From Zygaena filipendulae (Eukaryota > Arthropoda > Insecta > Lepidoptera > Zygaenidae), in contig OU015649.1 in assembly GCA_907165275.2 (NCBI GenBank), positions 13,422,001 through 13,486,000 on the forward strand: a DNA stretch of 64,000 nt. Reading direction: 5' to 3'. The notes under the pieces were generated by a model that saw only the letters and a program-made list of their open reading frames with translations, made no database searches and was not told where the DNA came from. A program made the translations under genes and the position numbers. Below are positions 1 through 10,300 of this stretch, in pieces; positions within the stretch are counted from its first letter, which is position 1; each line of letters opens with the position of its first letter.

Positions 1-142
1 CAAAGAAGTTTTACTCCAAGAAAAATACATTTACAACGGTTCTTATGGCATAAAGAATAATAATTTCTAATATTTTGGCATGTAGAATGTTCGGAAATGC
101 GTTTTTGAGACGCGCGTTATGGGCAAGGAATGTTGTTGGTCA
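1..142. repeat. Dispersed repeat R1, copy 1 (cut by window edge)
   Basis: This stretch aligns by eye with 16143-16280. Both read through TTTCTAATATT and GGCA and end with GCGCGTTATG-GCAAGGAATGT. The copy may continue left of the window. The following 143-345 has no second copy here but holds two direct repeats of AAGGGCCCAG (148 and 178). I do not recognise the family. Confidence 0.6.
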
Positions 143-451
143 CACCCAATAAGGGCCCAGTTACAGTCATCGTGAACAAGGGCCCAGCATTAAAATGCGA
201 GAAAATCCCGATTCCATATCTAACGGCTAATGATTTGCATAAATATCTAACATAGGGTCGCCTTAAGGCTTTTCCACAAATCACTCTCTTGCCAAAAAAA
301 ATTACCCAACATAGTGGACTGTCGTATGGATTACACCCCATTTTTGCGTAGGGGTGAAAACATTATTACCCAAATACGAATGTTAAAACTGAAGATTTTG
401 AGAAAATTTTATGCAAGAAGTTTTAAGAACATTTAATTAAGCCATAACAGC

Positions 452-586
452 TCAATTTGGCGGTCACCGTGCCGCTCCGCAAATCAAAAAGTCCCGGATT
501 TGATTCCGGGTGGGGGATGCGATGAACTCAAATGAACACATTCCGCTTTATGATCTGAACGTATTTAAAGTGTAATAAATATGAAA
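452..586 (+). mobile_element. tRNA-derived SINE, degraded copy
   Basis: A box A-like stretch (TTTGGCGGTCACC) is followed by a box B-like stretch (GGATTTGATTCCGGG, about 496-510) and by GATGAACTCAAATGAACACA. The same order is seen in better copies at 35508-35805 and, reversed, at 54960-55180. Box A has lost the internal CGCAAT of the other copies, so pol III promotion is doubtful. A Helitron begins directly at 587 and may have cut the SINE tail. Confidence 0.7.
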
Positions 587-883
587 TCTATACCAATATT
601 ATAAAGCTGAGGAGTTTGTTTGTTTGTTTGGTTGAATGCGCTAATCTCAGGAACTAGGTACTGGTTCGAATTGAATAATTATTTTTGTATTCCATCTATC
701 GTGGAAGGCTATAGGCTACGACCAATAGGTGCAGAGCAGCAATGAAAAATGTTGCAAAACCAGCGAAAATAATTCCTTTTGAGAGCTTCCGTTGCGTACA
801 ATGCGTAAACAATTGGCTGCGAAATATATTTTGGTAGGTTTTTTGCTCAAATTAATGCGAGTGAAACCACGGGGCACAGCTAG
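587..883 (+). mobile_element. Helitron-like element with 5' TC and 3' CTAG
   Basis: The element starts with TCTATACCAATATTATAAAG after an A and ends with a hairpin-type GTGAAACCACGGGGCACAGCTAG before a T, as expected for non-autonomous Helitrons that insert between A and T. The 297-bp body (about 680-830) resembles 8250-8360, another copy with an unrelated 5' half. No Rep/helicase coding sequence is present. The open frame on the minus strand at 716-910 is a by-product. Confidence 0.8.
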
Positions 884-1454
884 TTTGCTTAGTTTCCGTA
901 ATTTAAACATGAAATGAAATTAAATAACTTAATTTTACAAACATAAACTATATTAGCTACTAAAAGAACTAACGAAAATAGGAGGCTACAATAGGCGACC
1001 TTATCACTATTAAGTGATCTCTACCAGGCTACAATACATATAGGCTACATAATATGCCTATAGTATAGCTTAGTGTGGAATCAAGTTTATCTGTATGATA
1101 TAATAATGTGGTTTAACTAATTGCTGCCTGCGTCTTCGTGCGCGACACTATTAAACCCTGAATTCTTTCGAACCGCGAAAACCGCAGTCAAAAACTATGT
1201 AGTGTCTACCAAAAAAAAGTTGAATGGTACAATTTCGGGTCTACTTTTACTTAACTTTGTAGGTTTTCCCTAACAACCTTTATAAAGAAAATATAAGTGC
1301 AAACCAGATACTATATGCACTAAGATCCAATAATACCTATATATAATATCGATTTTAATTCTCCGCTCTCCGTTACAGCCTAACTGTACATTTGCATGCG
1401 TGCACGTATATTTGACCAGGGTATCTTGAGCTTTAGATAGCTCTGTTATTAGGC
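884..1454. other. AT-rich stretch without recognised features
   Basis: I see no gene. Three loose copies of TAGGCTACA occur between 983 and 1050, which may be a weak local duplication. Confidence 0.5.
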
Positions 1455-1660
1455 CCTGCACCAACCGTCGCGCCGGCGACGGGGGGAGGGCGGGAGGTCT
1501 GGTCGCGTTTGCCGTGAGAGAATTTCGGCTGCGACCCGGTTCCGGCATGCAGCACACGCGCACGCGTACCGCCGCCCCTGGGGGGGACGTGGGGGGAGCG
1601 GTTGCATCGAGTTGCGCAAACTGCCGCAGCAGTCGCAACTCGCACTGCAACATTGAATAC
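1455..1660. other. GC/CpG-rich island with imperfect hairpin
   Basis: A sharp GC-rich block sits in AT-rich DNA, with G-runs at about 1481-1495 and 1576-1600 and several CG dinucleotides. At its right edge 1601-1616 pairs imperfectly with 1634-1651 (GAGTTGCG against CGCAACTC). Overlapping minus-strand frames of 80-127 codons look compositional, rich in Arg, Pro and Ala. It could be a regulatory or 5' noncoding exon region, but there is no direct sign of a transcript. Confidence 0.45.
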
Positions 1661-1848
1661 GTATTCTAAATTCAAAATTCAAAACGCGTTTCGTACGCAC
1701 CAAATATGTACGTAACGGTTTTGATTTCGGCTAATATATCATTACAAGCATATAACAAGTTAGCATACACTATATACAGTAACCACATCACTGTTGGTGC
1801 AGTGGTTACTATACCTAATATAGGCATGTTGAATAATTTTTATTTTTT

Positions 1849-2100
1849 AGTCCGTCTTGTAGATTATTAATAAATATTGGACACGTATTTTTTCTTTTTT
1901 TACGTAATCAAAAAATAACGGCGGTTGAAATTTCGCGTGACGTCACTATTCTGACAGTTTGTATGGCGGTTTTAGCGGTTAGTGACGTCACGAGCCCCTC
2001 ACCCTAAACTTTAATACGCTTTATATCTGTATATTTTAATTTATTTAAAAAAGCAAAAAATACGTGTCTATTGTTTTTTTTATTTTCTAACTGACGGACT
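1849..2100. mobile_element. MITE-1 copy 1 (AGTCCGTC ends, TGACGTCA sites)
   Basis: The 252-bp unit is bounded by AGTCCGTC and GACGGACT, with a further inverted match of the form ATTGGACACGTATTTT / AATACGTGTCTATTG inside the ends. Related copies lie at 5714-5956 and 62769-62997. Two TGACGTCA palindromes sit inside, at 1938-1945 and 1983-1990. There is no transposase. A target duplication could not be fixed by eye, so the superfamily is not assigned. Confidence 0.8.
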
Positions 2101-2853
2101 AATTAGAATTTTGATTTTCAAAAGTAGGCGACATCCCTATTATCTAAATTCTGTATTATTAAAAAAAACTTCACTGTTTGCAATCAAACACAAACTTTTA
2201 AATGCAACAAATGCCTCAGCGAACTGGCAAGAACCAAAATATAATTTATCAAAACTAAACTAACTTATTATTTTGTCTTTTTTTTATAGTTTTTAGTATA
2301 ATAAACTTAGTCATAGGAAAAAAAATCATCGTGTATTAAATTTCTAAGTTTTTTCATATATCTAACACGATTCTTTTTATGTAAAATTCTATTTTAAATT
2401 AGATTTTTTTTTTTATATTTCCTACCAGTGAGGATATAAAGATTGACTCTACAAGCGTTCAACCTCTACAGTATTTAGTTTTGGGTAAATGTGTCAACCA
2501 ATTAGGCGTCTGTTGCGGTATCACTTAAGACAGAATATCTATTAGAATAATATCATTATACACATATATGAAGACACGCATAATTTTGTAACGGTCTCCC
2601 AAAACAAAGGCGTGCACCGACTCTCTCTCTCTCTGATAAGCTCCTATTGCACATTCACTGACGATTTCTCAACCGCAGCTAACGTATTGCCCCTACTCAT
2701 TTCACCGCGATATACGTAGCTCTATACGTTACGTTGACAAAGGACCGTTCGAATTGAAGAAATTTACGCACGCATAGCTGAAAATTGGTCATTGAAACAC
2801 TGAATTATGAAAAACTTGACATTGCCAAAAGTATAGACGACAAAATAAAAAAA
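2101..2853. other. AT-rich stretch, nothing recognised
   Basis: It is dominated by A/T runs, with a short CT microsatellite near 2620-2633. I see no open frame or repeat family that I can support. Confidence 0.5.
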
Positions 2854-3180
2854 AAAAGCTAAAATAAAAAGCTAAAAATAACAACATACCGATTTAATCC
2901 AAAAGACGAAAACACACATAATATTATGATTGGTTTGTGCTACCACTGATCGGTTTGAATTCGGTGACAAGCCCGCAGGTGTCTGCCCACTTGAGTTGTT
3001 TTGCTCACGAAGAGCTGGTGGCAGGAGTCGACTTAGCCCATCTACCCCCTCCATATTTGGCTTGTCACCGACTTCATACCGATCAGTGGTAGCACAAACC
3101 AATCATAATATTATGTGTGTTTTCGTCTTTTGGATTAAATCGGTATGTTGTTATTTTTAGCTTTTTATTTTAGCTTTTTT
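2854..3180. mobile_element. Foldback element: 120-bp inverted arms, 85-bp loop
   Basis: The left arm at 2854-2973 is the reverse complement of 3059-3180 with only a few mismatches near the loop (TTGAATTCGG against TATGAAGTCGG). The arms run from GCTAAAATAAAAAGC to GACAAGCC. The loop at 2974-3058 is more GC-rich. Because of the symmetry, mirror-image 76-codon frames appear on both strands (2872-3102 and 2930-3160) with shared N and C termini; these are not genes. The transcript would form a long stable hairpin. Confidence 0.85.
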
Positions 3181-4010
3181 AGATTTGTGTTTTTGGAAGT
3201 CGGTTTTAATTTTTTTGTTAAAAATTTGTTTATTTCTTACTTTTTAGTGAGTCGGTTAGTAATTTATCTAAGTTACAATGGCCTACTGTCAACTGCTCAT
3301 AACCTTTTACAAAATATTGCTTTTCCCGATGCAGGGACGTTAATTTTTGAGGAGTTCTGCTGATACACCACCATCAGTTCCACTTCACCATATACATTGT
3401 GACGAACATAAATTGTTTAGAAACCACATTTAAGTTAACGAATCGGAATCTGTGAAATACCTATTATTTAGTAGTTCCGATGACCATCTGCGGTCTTCAT
3501 CATCAGTTCCACTTCTTCAAATTTTACTTTCCAAAAGCAAATAAACGATTTACTATAAAAAATACCCAAATCGCCATAGGTGTGCCTATAAATTTTGAAG
3601 AGTTCCCTCGATTTCTCCAAGATCCCACCATCAGATCCTGACTTGGTGACAATGTGACCAATTTGGAAGTATCCCCTTTCAAACAAAAAAACAATTTTCC
3701 AAATCGCTCTAACTAGAACCCCTGAAATACGTATTATTGTTGAGTAGTTCCGATGACCATCTGTGGTCTTCATCATCAGTTCCACTTCTTCAAATTTTGC
3801 TTTTCGAAAGCAAATGAACGATTTACTATAAAAAATACCCAAATCGCTATAGGTGTGCCTATAATTTTTGAAGAGTTCCCTCGATTTCTCCAAGATCCCA
3901 TCATCAGATCCCGAATTGGTGGCAATGGGACCTAATTGGGAGTATACCCTTTCAAACAAAAAAAGAATTTTTGAAATCGGTCCAACCGTCTTCGAGTAAT
4001 CGGTGAACAT

Positions 4011-4049
<39 letters not shown>

Positions 4050-4098
4050 ATACATACAATCGAACATAGAACCTCCTCCTTTTTGGAAGTCGGTTAAA
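3181..4098. repeat. GGAAGTCGGTT repeat with 273-bp internal tandem duplication
   Basis: TTTTGGAAGTCGGTT occurs in direct orientation at both ends (about 3192 and 4080), and the right end also appears reversed at 54902-54938. Inside, a unit beginning AGTAGTTCCGATGACCATCT is present at 3470 and 3743, a period of 273 bp. A more diverged partial unit lies near 3335-3390. The period is a multiple of three, so a minus-strand frame (3468-4067, 199 codons) reads through both units and through poly-A as poly-Phe. It has no recognisable domain, and I treat it as a repeat translation. Confidence 0.75.
4015..4048 (+). repeat. Poly-A tract of 34 A
   Basis: The A run is flanked by CATACAT on both sides, near the right end of the repeat at 3181-4098. 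It may mark an internal retroposon tail or slippage. Its length may be unreliable in an assembly. Confidence 0.85.
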
Positions 4099-4806
4099 AA
4101 GAAGAAGAATGTCCACCGGTCGGTGTATACTTGATTTGATTTTGGTCTAGGTGTATATCTGCATTAATAATAAAGAGGTAAAGATTATTTAAGTTTAAAT
4201 GTAGACAATAATATCTAGAACTACTGGATCAATTCTATATAAATTCTATCACTGATAGGAATCTACTCAATCTACAATATCCCTAAATTATTTAGGATAT
4301 TTTTGTCATAGGATGAAGAGTTCCCGCAGGAATAAAGAAGTTCACACGGGTGTACATCGGTGATCCATTATTTCTTTATTTATAAATTTTAGGAACGGTT
4401 TTCGCACCTGCTGCGGTAAACGTTAGTTTAAACAGTACTTAATAGACGCACCGCTTGCGCACAAAATGCATAGAGAAATTATTTTCTTTTTTTATATTGC
4501 GCAAATCATAAACCGGTTGCGGAAGAGGCGTAGGTAAAAAAATAAATAATTAAAGAGCCTATAACTAAAAAAGCGATTTTATTATTTAAGATCGTGTTAG
4601 TCCCTCGTTGTACTAAGTTAATTGGATTTGGTATAATTGCTATCTCGTGTATGTTTTGTTACTTTTTGAATACAGATTTACCTAATGTTATTTGAACTTA
4701 ATTAAAATATCATAAGTTACCGTATAACGCAAGCGAACTTAACGAACTATGAAATAATGAAATAAAGAACTTACCTACGCATTTTTGTTGTTGTTATAAT
4801 GTGTAA
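4099..4806. other. AT-rich stretch, nothing firmly recognised
   Basis: Only a fragment AGTTCCCGCAGGAAT (about 4319-4333), typical of the Helitron copies here, stands out. No gene is supported. Confidence 0.45.
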
Positions 4807-4955
4807 TCTTTATAAACAAAAATGAATGTTTGGATGTCTGTCCTCTATGCGTTCCGAAACCATTGGTCCAATTGTAAAGAAACTCTGGCGGGTTGTTCTG
4901 CCTGCGTCCTGATCCCAAAACCCACGCGGGTGAAACCGCGGGGCACAGCTATCTA
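4807..4955 (+). mobile_element. Short Helitron-like element, degraded
   Basis: It has a TTATAAAC-type 5' region, GAATGTTTGGATGTCTGTC, and a 3' end GCGGGTGAAACCGCGGGGCACAG. The terminal CTAG is displaced, reading CTATCTAG. About 150 bp of body remains. Confidence 0.6.
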
Positions 4956-5431
4956 GGTACCTTACAATTGTTTCTTACTCTAGCGGTTCCCTGCGAATAA
5001 TACTTCAGGACTCATATATTTATACGAGTTTGTAGACACCTCGCAAACTATAACTCATATTTCAAAACCTAAAGTTCTTAGCACTTAACAGTAAATTGAG
5101 AGATTAAGTAAATTTCTCTAATATGCCATAAAAAATTACAGGCATAACGAATTTCCTAATTTATTATTTAGGTTAGAACATTTAAAACGTTCCAAAGATT
5201 GCTTAAATACAGTTTTTTTCCTCGTAAATGAGGGAGAACGAAGTACACATATACGGTACCTATCTACACATCTTTGCATTCACGTGTTACCAATGAAAGT
5301 GATCGTGATCAAATACACAATTTTTAACTTAAAGTTTCTAAAATCCAGTTCGCCACGACATGAATTAGTATTTCAGGCATAAGGAGGCGCCCTACTCTCG
5401 TTTCAAATGATATAAGGAAGCTGCAGTGAGC
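4956..5431. other. No gene recognised
   Basis: AT-rich DNA begins with a TAGGTACC palindrome at 4954-4961, a motif that recurs across the window. Confidence 0.4.
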
Positions 5432-5503
5432 CAAATTAAGAGACGGAAGCTGGAATGGTTCGGTCTTTTGAGAAGAACGGATGAAAGTGAAGTGCTGAAG
5501 TGA
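5432..5503 (+). pseudogene. C-terminal relic of a non-LTR reverse transcriptase
   Basis: In frame from 5432 the DNA reads QIKRRKLEWFGLLRR, then TDESEVLK and a stop at 5501-5503. The pattern I/L-K-x-R-x-L-x-W-x-G-x-x-x-R is the conserved C-terminal block of many RTE-like non-LTR reverse transcriptases. The following 5504-5610 would be 3' UTR, with a weak TTATGTATTTATTTAATAAAG tail. Upstream codons are broken, so this is an old fragment of about 24 residues. It could be a chance match, but it is specific enough to note. Confidence 0.5.
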
Positions 5504-5713
5504 AGTATATAGAGTCAGTATGTGAGCATCTCAATATAAACTCTGTCTAGTGTCTATCCTTTCAGGAGATAGGCGTGAGCTTATGTATTTATTTAATAAA
5601 GTGGGGAGAAGACAAAACACGAAAAAAATATTTTCTCCTATGAGAACATCTATGAAAAACAACACATGTTTCAGTAATAGGCATTTTGCCTGGGTATGGA
5701 AATCAAAAGTGGA

Positions 5714-5956
5714 AGTCCGTCACTAAGATAATAAAAAAATAATAGACACGTATTATTTGCTTTTTTAAATTAATGAAAAAATACTTAGCTGAAGCGCATT
5801 AAGTTTGGGAAATAGGGTCTGGTGACGTCATAACCATATGCAAAGACAAGTGTACCTAAACATGACGTCACGCGACATTTTGACTCAATGTATCGTCGTT
5901 ATTTTTTGATTACCTACGTTCGTAACCATTTTCTTTATTAATCTATTTGACGGACT
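5714..5956. mobile_element. MITE-1 copy 2
   Basis: It runs from AGTCCGTC to GACGGACT over 243 bp. It shares AATAGACACGTATTA, AAGCGCATTAA and GTTATTTTTTGATTAC with the copy at 62769-62997. TGACGTCA occurs at 5823-5830 and 5863-5870. Confidence 0.8.
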
Positions 5957-6794
5957 AAAAACTGAAATTTAGTTTAGGTTGGCATAATTTTAAAATTAAC
6001 TTACAGATGTGGGTAGAGCGTTAATAATTTATCATGATTGGGCGAACGCAGAGCGGTACTGTAGCGTTTTGGATGGTTTTTGCGGTGAAGTTGGTAAAGC
6101 AGTTGGGCGGAAAGGGCCTATCCTATCGAAATAACGGCAATGTTGTGCCAAGTTCGGCAGTTAGTGTACGAGTATCTGATAACGACAACTATAATCGCCC
6201 TTTTATGGAGACAAACCATTTTAGAGCCGGACCGTATAAATGTATGTGGAAGATTATATAAAATTGTGTAGAATCAAAAGCTGCGTCGAGGGCACAATTA
6301 CATAGTTGTGTTTAAGCAATTCATCATTAATACCGTTATAATCTCCTTTATAGAACCGATACTTTCTAACTGGAACATTTTTAGTAAAAGGAGGTGCTAT
6401 ATTATTTTCTGCGTTGACGTGTAAGTAAGGATAGTTTATCCTCAGTAACTAAGGGTGTGCATTCCTTCTCTATTTCCAATTCTATATAATACAAAATTTT
6501 ATAGAATACACTCGAAAGCAGTTATCTAATTACGTGATCATAATTTAAATTACATACATATGTTCCAAATCTTACGTTTCATTTAAAAAGTGTTTACTCA
6601 CTTTTAGCATAGTGACGTGTTTACTGTGCGCCGGAGTCACGCAGGCATGAGTTTCTTACAATTGTACTATAATCACCATCCGACTATTATATACATATAA
6701 TATGTATATCATATAAAATAATGTTCCCGTACATCGTTTCGTCATTAGACACGCCTGTGGGAACTGTTACATAATTGTATGTTGTTATATTATT
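5957..6794. other. No supported feature
   Basis: The short frame 6034-6261 (75 codons) has no recognisable domain. A TATATACATATAATATGTATA palindrome-like stretch lies near 6690-6710. Nothing else stands out. Confidence 0.4.
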
Positions 6795-7030
6795 CGAACG
6801 CAGATAAGCAATAACATGTCAACCCACAAAACTAACTTATTGATACAGAACGATTTATTAAGAGTTATAGAACGTTTTTTAATTATGTAGTTACCTTATT
6901 ACAATGTTTAAATATGTAACAAAATGTTAAACATAAAAAATGTTGACACCAAATGGCGCTATAATTTTAAAACACGAATTACTCAAAATTTCTCTAGTGT
7001 GGGTTAACACACTATTGCTTATCTATGTCC
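6795..7030. mobile_element. MITE-2 copy 1 (GATAAGCAATA ends)
   Basis: The unit is 236 bp long. Its left end GAACGCAGATAAGCAATAAC is inverted at the right as CTATTGCTTATCTATGTCC, and the ends extend into GTTAACCCAC-type sequence. Copies of almost the same length lie at 19401-19635 and 20138-20365. The middle contains AATGTTGACACCAAATGG and related conserved blocks. It has no coding capacity. Confidence 0.8.
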
Positions 7031-7513
7031 ATTTATCTATGCCTATGTGTGTATATATAAGATTGTATAGGGAAATACCTGCGATCGCACATCAAAAACT
7101 TACCTTATGCTCAGTATCAATCGAGCAATCAACCCGGTGCTTGGGTTTAAACCTGGACATTTGCGGGTTTCTACCGGGTTTAAGCCCAAGCCCCGGGTTT
7201 AAAAAATTGCCCATCAACATCCTCAGTTAAATGTAGTACATAGTGTTGTGCGTATACGTTAAAACTAGTGGCGAAATGGGTTTAAAACTCAAAACACTTA
7301 TTTTAATGGGCCGAATTAAAGAATGGTGTTCTTTAGGTCATAAGTAAAAAAATACGTAGGCATGTTATGTCAAAGTTTAACGATCTATCGACGCAATCAT
7401 CTGACAAAAAACAATGCGTGACAATGTTGTAAATTTATAAAGAATGACACGTGCATTAATTAAAAAAAGACGCCATTTCTTATCGAGGCGTGAACTCTAC
7501 GTCCTATAAAGAA
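7031..7513. other. No gene; GGGTTTAA motif cluster
   Basis: GGGTTTAA occurs near 7144, 7178, 7194 and 7278, some with flanking CCC that makes small hairpins such as GGGTTTAAGCCC. The rest is ordinary AT-rich DNA. Confidence 0.4.
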
Positions 7514-7755
7514 CTAGCTATTGCCCGCGACTTCGCCCGCGTGGTATTCTAAATCAGACATTGGTTGGGTCTAGAAATTTCTTGACCTGAAATTTCTTCC
7601 AAGAAAACACATTGTTCCATACAAACTTTGCAACACCTCTTCACCCCCTTACGTGTCAAATAGGAAATATTTGTGCAAAATTTCATGGTTCTAGACCCAG
7701 ATGGTTTTAGCTGTGCGTTGATCGATCAGTAAGTCAGTTTCTGCTTTTATATAAA
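7514..7755 (-). mobile_element. Helitron-like element, diverged
   Basis: On the minus strand the 3' CTAG end is at 7514-7517, next to a weakened hairpin (GCCCGCGACTTCGCCCGCG on the plus strand). The body shares ATTGTTCCATACAAACTTTG and CTGTGCGTTGATC with HEL-C copies at 17450, 37127 and 40161. It is directly followed by another Helitron end at 7760. Confidence 0.65.
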
Positions 7756-7759
7756 TATA

Positions 7760-7984
7760 CTAGCTATCCCGCACGGTTTCACCCGCGATACAAACTTTGC
7801 AAGCTCTTTTTTACCCCTTTAGGGGTAGAATTATCAAAAATCCTTTCTTATCGGATGCCTACGTCATACATAGAACACACCCTCCAAGTTTCAAATATCT
7901 ATGTATATATATGATCTGCGGTTTAGGCTGTGCGTTGATCCGTCAGTCAGTCATTCAGGACAAAGCATTTTATATATATATAGT
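7760..7984 (-). mobile_element. Helitron-like element HEL-C
   Basis: CTAG at 7760-7763 precedes CCCGCACGGTTTCACCCGCG. The body contains TACAAACTTTGCAA, CCCCTTTAGGGG, TCCTTTCTTATCGGATGCC, CTGCGGTTTAGGCTGTGCG and a TTTATATATATATAG 5' end. It lies head-to-tail with the element at 7514. Confidence 0.75.
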
Positions 7985-8089
7985 TTGGGGTCAAGTTACC
8001 TAGTCATATTATAATCTATAGATACTTATAATAAAACTGTAGAGAGGTCAATTCTGCACATTGAATATTTATTATATTCAAAATTAATA

Positions 8090-8510
8090 TTGGAGGATAA
8101 ATGGTGATCGATACTGATGCCAAAAATGCAATCAGTAAATTTTTTGTCTGTCTGTCTGTCTGTATGTGCACGCATGGGTAAAAAAAAAACTAAAGACTAC
8201 TAAAGGGATTTTAACCAAACTTGGTACGATTGTAGTCCATACTCCTGGCGAGGTTATAGGCTATATAATATAACGCTAAGAGACATAGGAGCTGAGCAGT
8301 GACGATAAATTTGAAGCAAGTCGGATGAAAATGCGCTTTCGAGCTCTTATCCTCGCATACGTTTACTCCATCACGCAAAAACGGCTGAACGGATTTGAAT
8401 GAAATTTGGAATGCATGTTGTCAGGGGTACAGAGAAGGACATACTTTTTATCCCGGGATTCGCGCGGGAACTCCGAAATTACCGCGGGTGAAACCGCGAG
8501 GCACAGCTAG
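8090..8510 (+). mobile_element. Helitron-like chimera, HEL-A 3' half with a foreign 5' half
   Basis: The last 155 bp (about 8355-8510) are HEL-A type: ACGCAAAAACGGCTGAACGG, then GGTACAGAGAAGGACATA, then GAAACCGCGAGGCACAGCTAG. The first part (8140-8350), with a GTCT microsatellite and GAGGTTATAGGCTATATAAT, instead resembles the body of the element at 587-883. The 5' boundary is uncertain. A mix of 5' and 3' parts is typical of Helitron end creation. Confidence 0.65.
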
Positions 8511-9764
8511 ATAAATAATAGTTTAAAAAAACTAAAATACACGCTTTTTATAGAAAAAAAGTAGAAAATAATTTTTAATAAATTTGAATTAAGAATAGTG
8601 TATAAAAATTTTAATAAATGTAAATTAATAATATTGTAATTAAAAAAAATGTATGTATTTTATTTAAAAAAATAGAATTTTTTTAGTTTTTTTAAACTAT
8701 TATTTTTACTAGAGCAAAGTTAATCGGTAGCTCAATCATCATTCATTACGATAGTGAACAAGGCTCTTTCCTCCAAAATTGTAAAAATTTAAATTCTTGC
8801 TTATTTTGTTGAATTAAAAATTCTCTTTGGTATTCGAAAATGTGTAAATCGGTTAAAGATAATGATTGGAAATTAAAATTAACATCAATTCCTGCATTAT
8901 AAATTCCTGCCTTATCGACGCAGACACTCCGGGTCTCGGGAAAACAAAAAATCGCTAATCCTGATTATCCTATTAAGAATAACGGGTCAAACTGTTTACA
9001 ATATTGAATTGTTATCAGTCCTTAATAAGTATGCCAAATTTCGACGTTTGAAGGGGGTCAAAATCATGTTCAAAGATTCCGTTACATACAAACATACATA
9101 CCGCTGAAGCTAATATAAAGCGTGTAAAAAATGTAATAGTTATAAAAATACAATAAAATAGTATTTTTTAAATATTATAAAAAATTTGTTAAATATTATA
9201 TTTATTGCCAAATACGTACGAGTATCTAGGAGCAAAGTGCATATTGCTCAAAACATACATTAATGATACAAAGCAAAACGATGCTACGAATGCGTAAACT
9301 ATTCATTGTCCGCCAAAACCGGCGCGTGATTCGTCAATTTGAAGTTGGAACGTTTCTATTCACGTGACCGCTGCGCACTGCGTCGCTCTTGCTTAAAAAT
9401 GCATTCTGCGGTTAAGAAAGAAAGGTGCGGCTCTGCGGATGACCGCCGATGCGTACGCTACAGATTACGTAACGCAGTGTCGCCATCGTAGCATGCTCTC
9501 GCGCAAACGTGATTTCTAATTTCAATTTTGAATTTCTAACTTACGCTGGTTTAATACGAATGAATACGAATATAAAGAGTTTTAAGAAAAAATTTTTGAC
9601 GGGAATCAAAGATTTTTTGGTTAATAAGATAAATGTTAGGTCATTTATTTTCATGCCGATAAAAAATTGTTAAAAATGGATTTTTTTGTATTATATGGTG
9701 CTGTATTAGACAATAATTTTCACATTCACGATTTTTTATGTGCACAAAAAGATATAGTTATGAC
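8511..9764. other. AT-rich stretch with a CG-richer patch
   Basis: Poly-A/T runs dominate 8511-8720. At 9060-9125 the sequence ACATACATACCGCTGAAGCT followed by AATATAAAGCGTGTAAAAA resembles common insect repeat ends. 9300-9500 is richer in CG and contains CGTACGCTAC and CGTAGC words like those at 63020-63130. No gene is supported. Confidence 0.4.
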
Positions 9765-9826
9765 ATTTCGAGCTGATTTCTTCGGTATCCTCCAAGAGCT
9801 CTGAGAAAGTTCTTGTAGTCTATTCA
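9765..9826. repeat. Dispersed repeat R2, copy 1
   Basis: TTTCGAGCTGATTTCTTCGG, then T-TCCTCCAA-AG-TC-GAGAA, aligns with 25312-25365 in the same orientation. Only about 60 bp is shared. The family is unknown. Confidence 0.6.
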
Positions 9827-10039
9827 GTACCATGGCCTACAAGTTCAAACTGTACAACGATGCTAAACACTAATTTGTGCATTTAACTAACTTATTTTAC
9901 TTGAAACTGGCTAAATGCATTATATGCAATAGCCAATAAGAAGAAAAAGAATAGGAATAATTATAACGAGTTATGACACAAATATATATACGACACAATA
10001 TATTGTAATTGTTGTATGTTTATTGTATTTATGATACTA

Positions 10040-10300
10040 CTAGCTGTTCCCCGCGGTTTCACCCGCGGTAGTTTCGGAGATCCCGCGCTTATTTCGAGAA
10101 AACAATACTTACTACCTTACAATACCTACCCTTGATGACGTGTAGGTAGTATGCAAAATTTTATGTAGTTTCTTTCACGTTAATTTCAGAGTTCTCGTGG
10201 GAGTCCCGGGATGGAAAGTAGCCAATGTCTTTCTCTGTGCCCCTGATAACGTGTATGCAAAATTTCGTGGTGATCGGTTGAGCCGTTTATTACCTACATA
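10040..10300 (-). mobile_element. Helitron-like element, HEL-A related
   Basis: CTAG at 10040-10043 is followed by CCCCGCGGTTTCACCCGCGG. The second half, AGTCCCGGGATGGAAAGTAG to GTGGTGATCGGTTGAGCCG, is HEL-A-like. About 70 bp of extra sequence lies between 10085 and 10190, flanked by two versions of the GTTAATTTC.GAG motif, so this is probably a partial internal duplication. Confidence 0.7.

Noticed and set aside
2872..3160. Two mirror-image 76-codon genes
   Set aside because: They arise from the foldback symmetry and share ends because the two strands are the same sequence.
3468..4067. 199-codon minus-strand gene
   Set aside because: It starts in a poly-A tract (poly-Phe) and repeats a 273-bp noncoding-looking unit; no domain.
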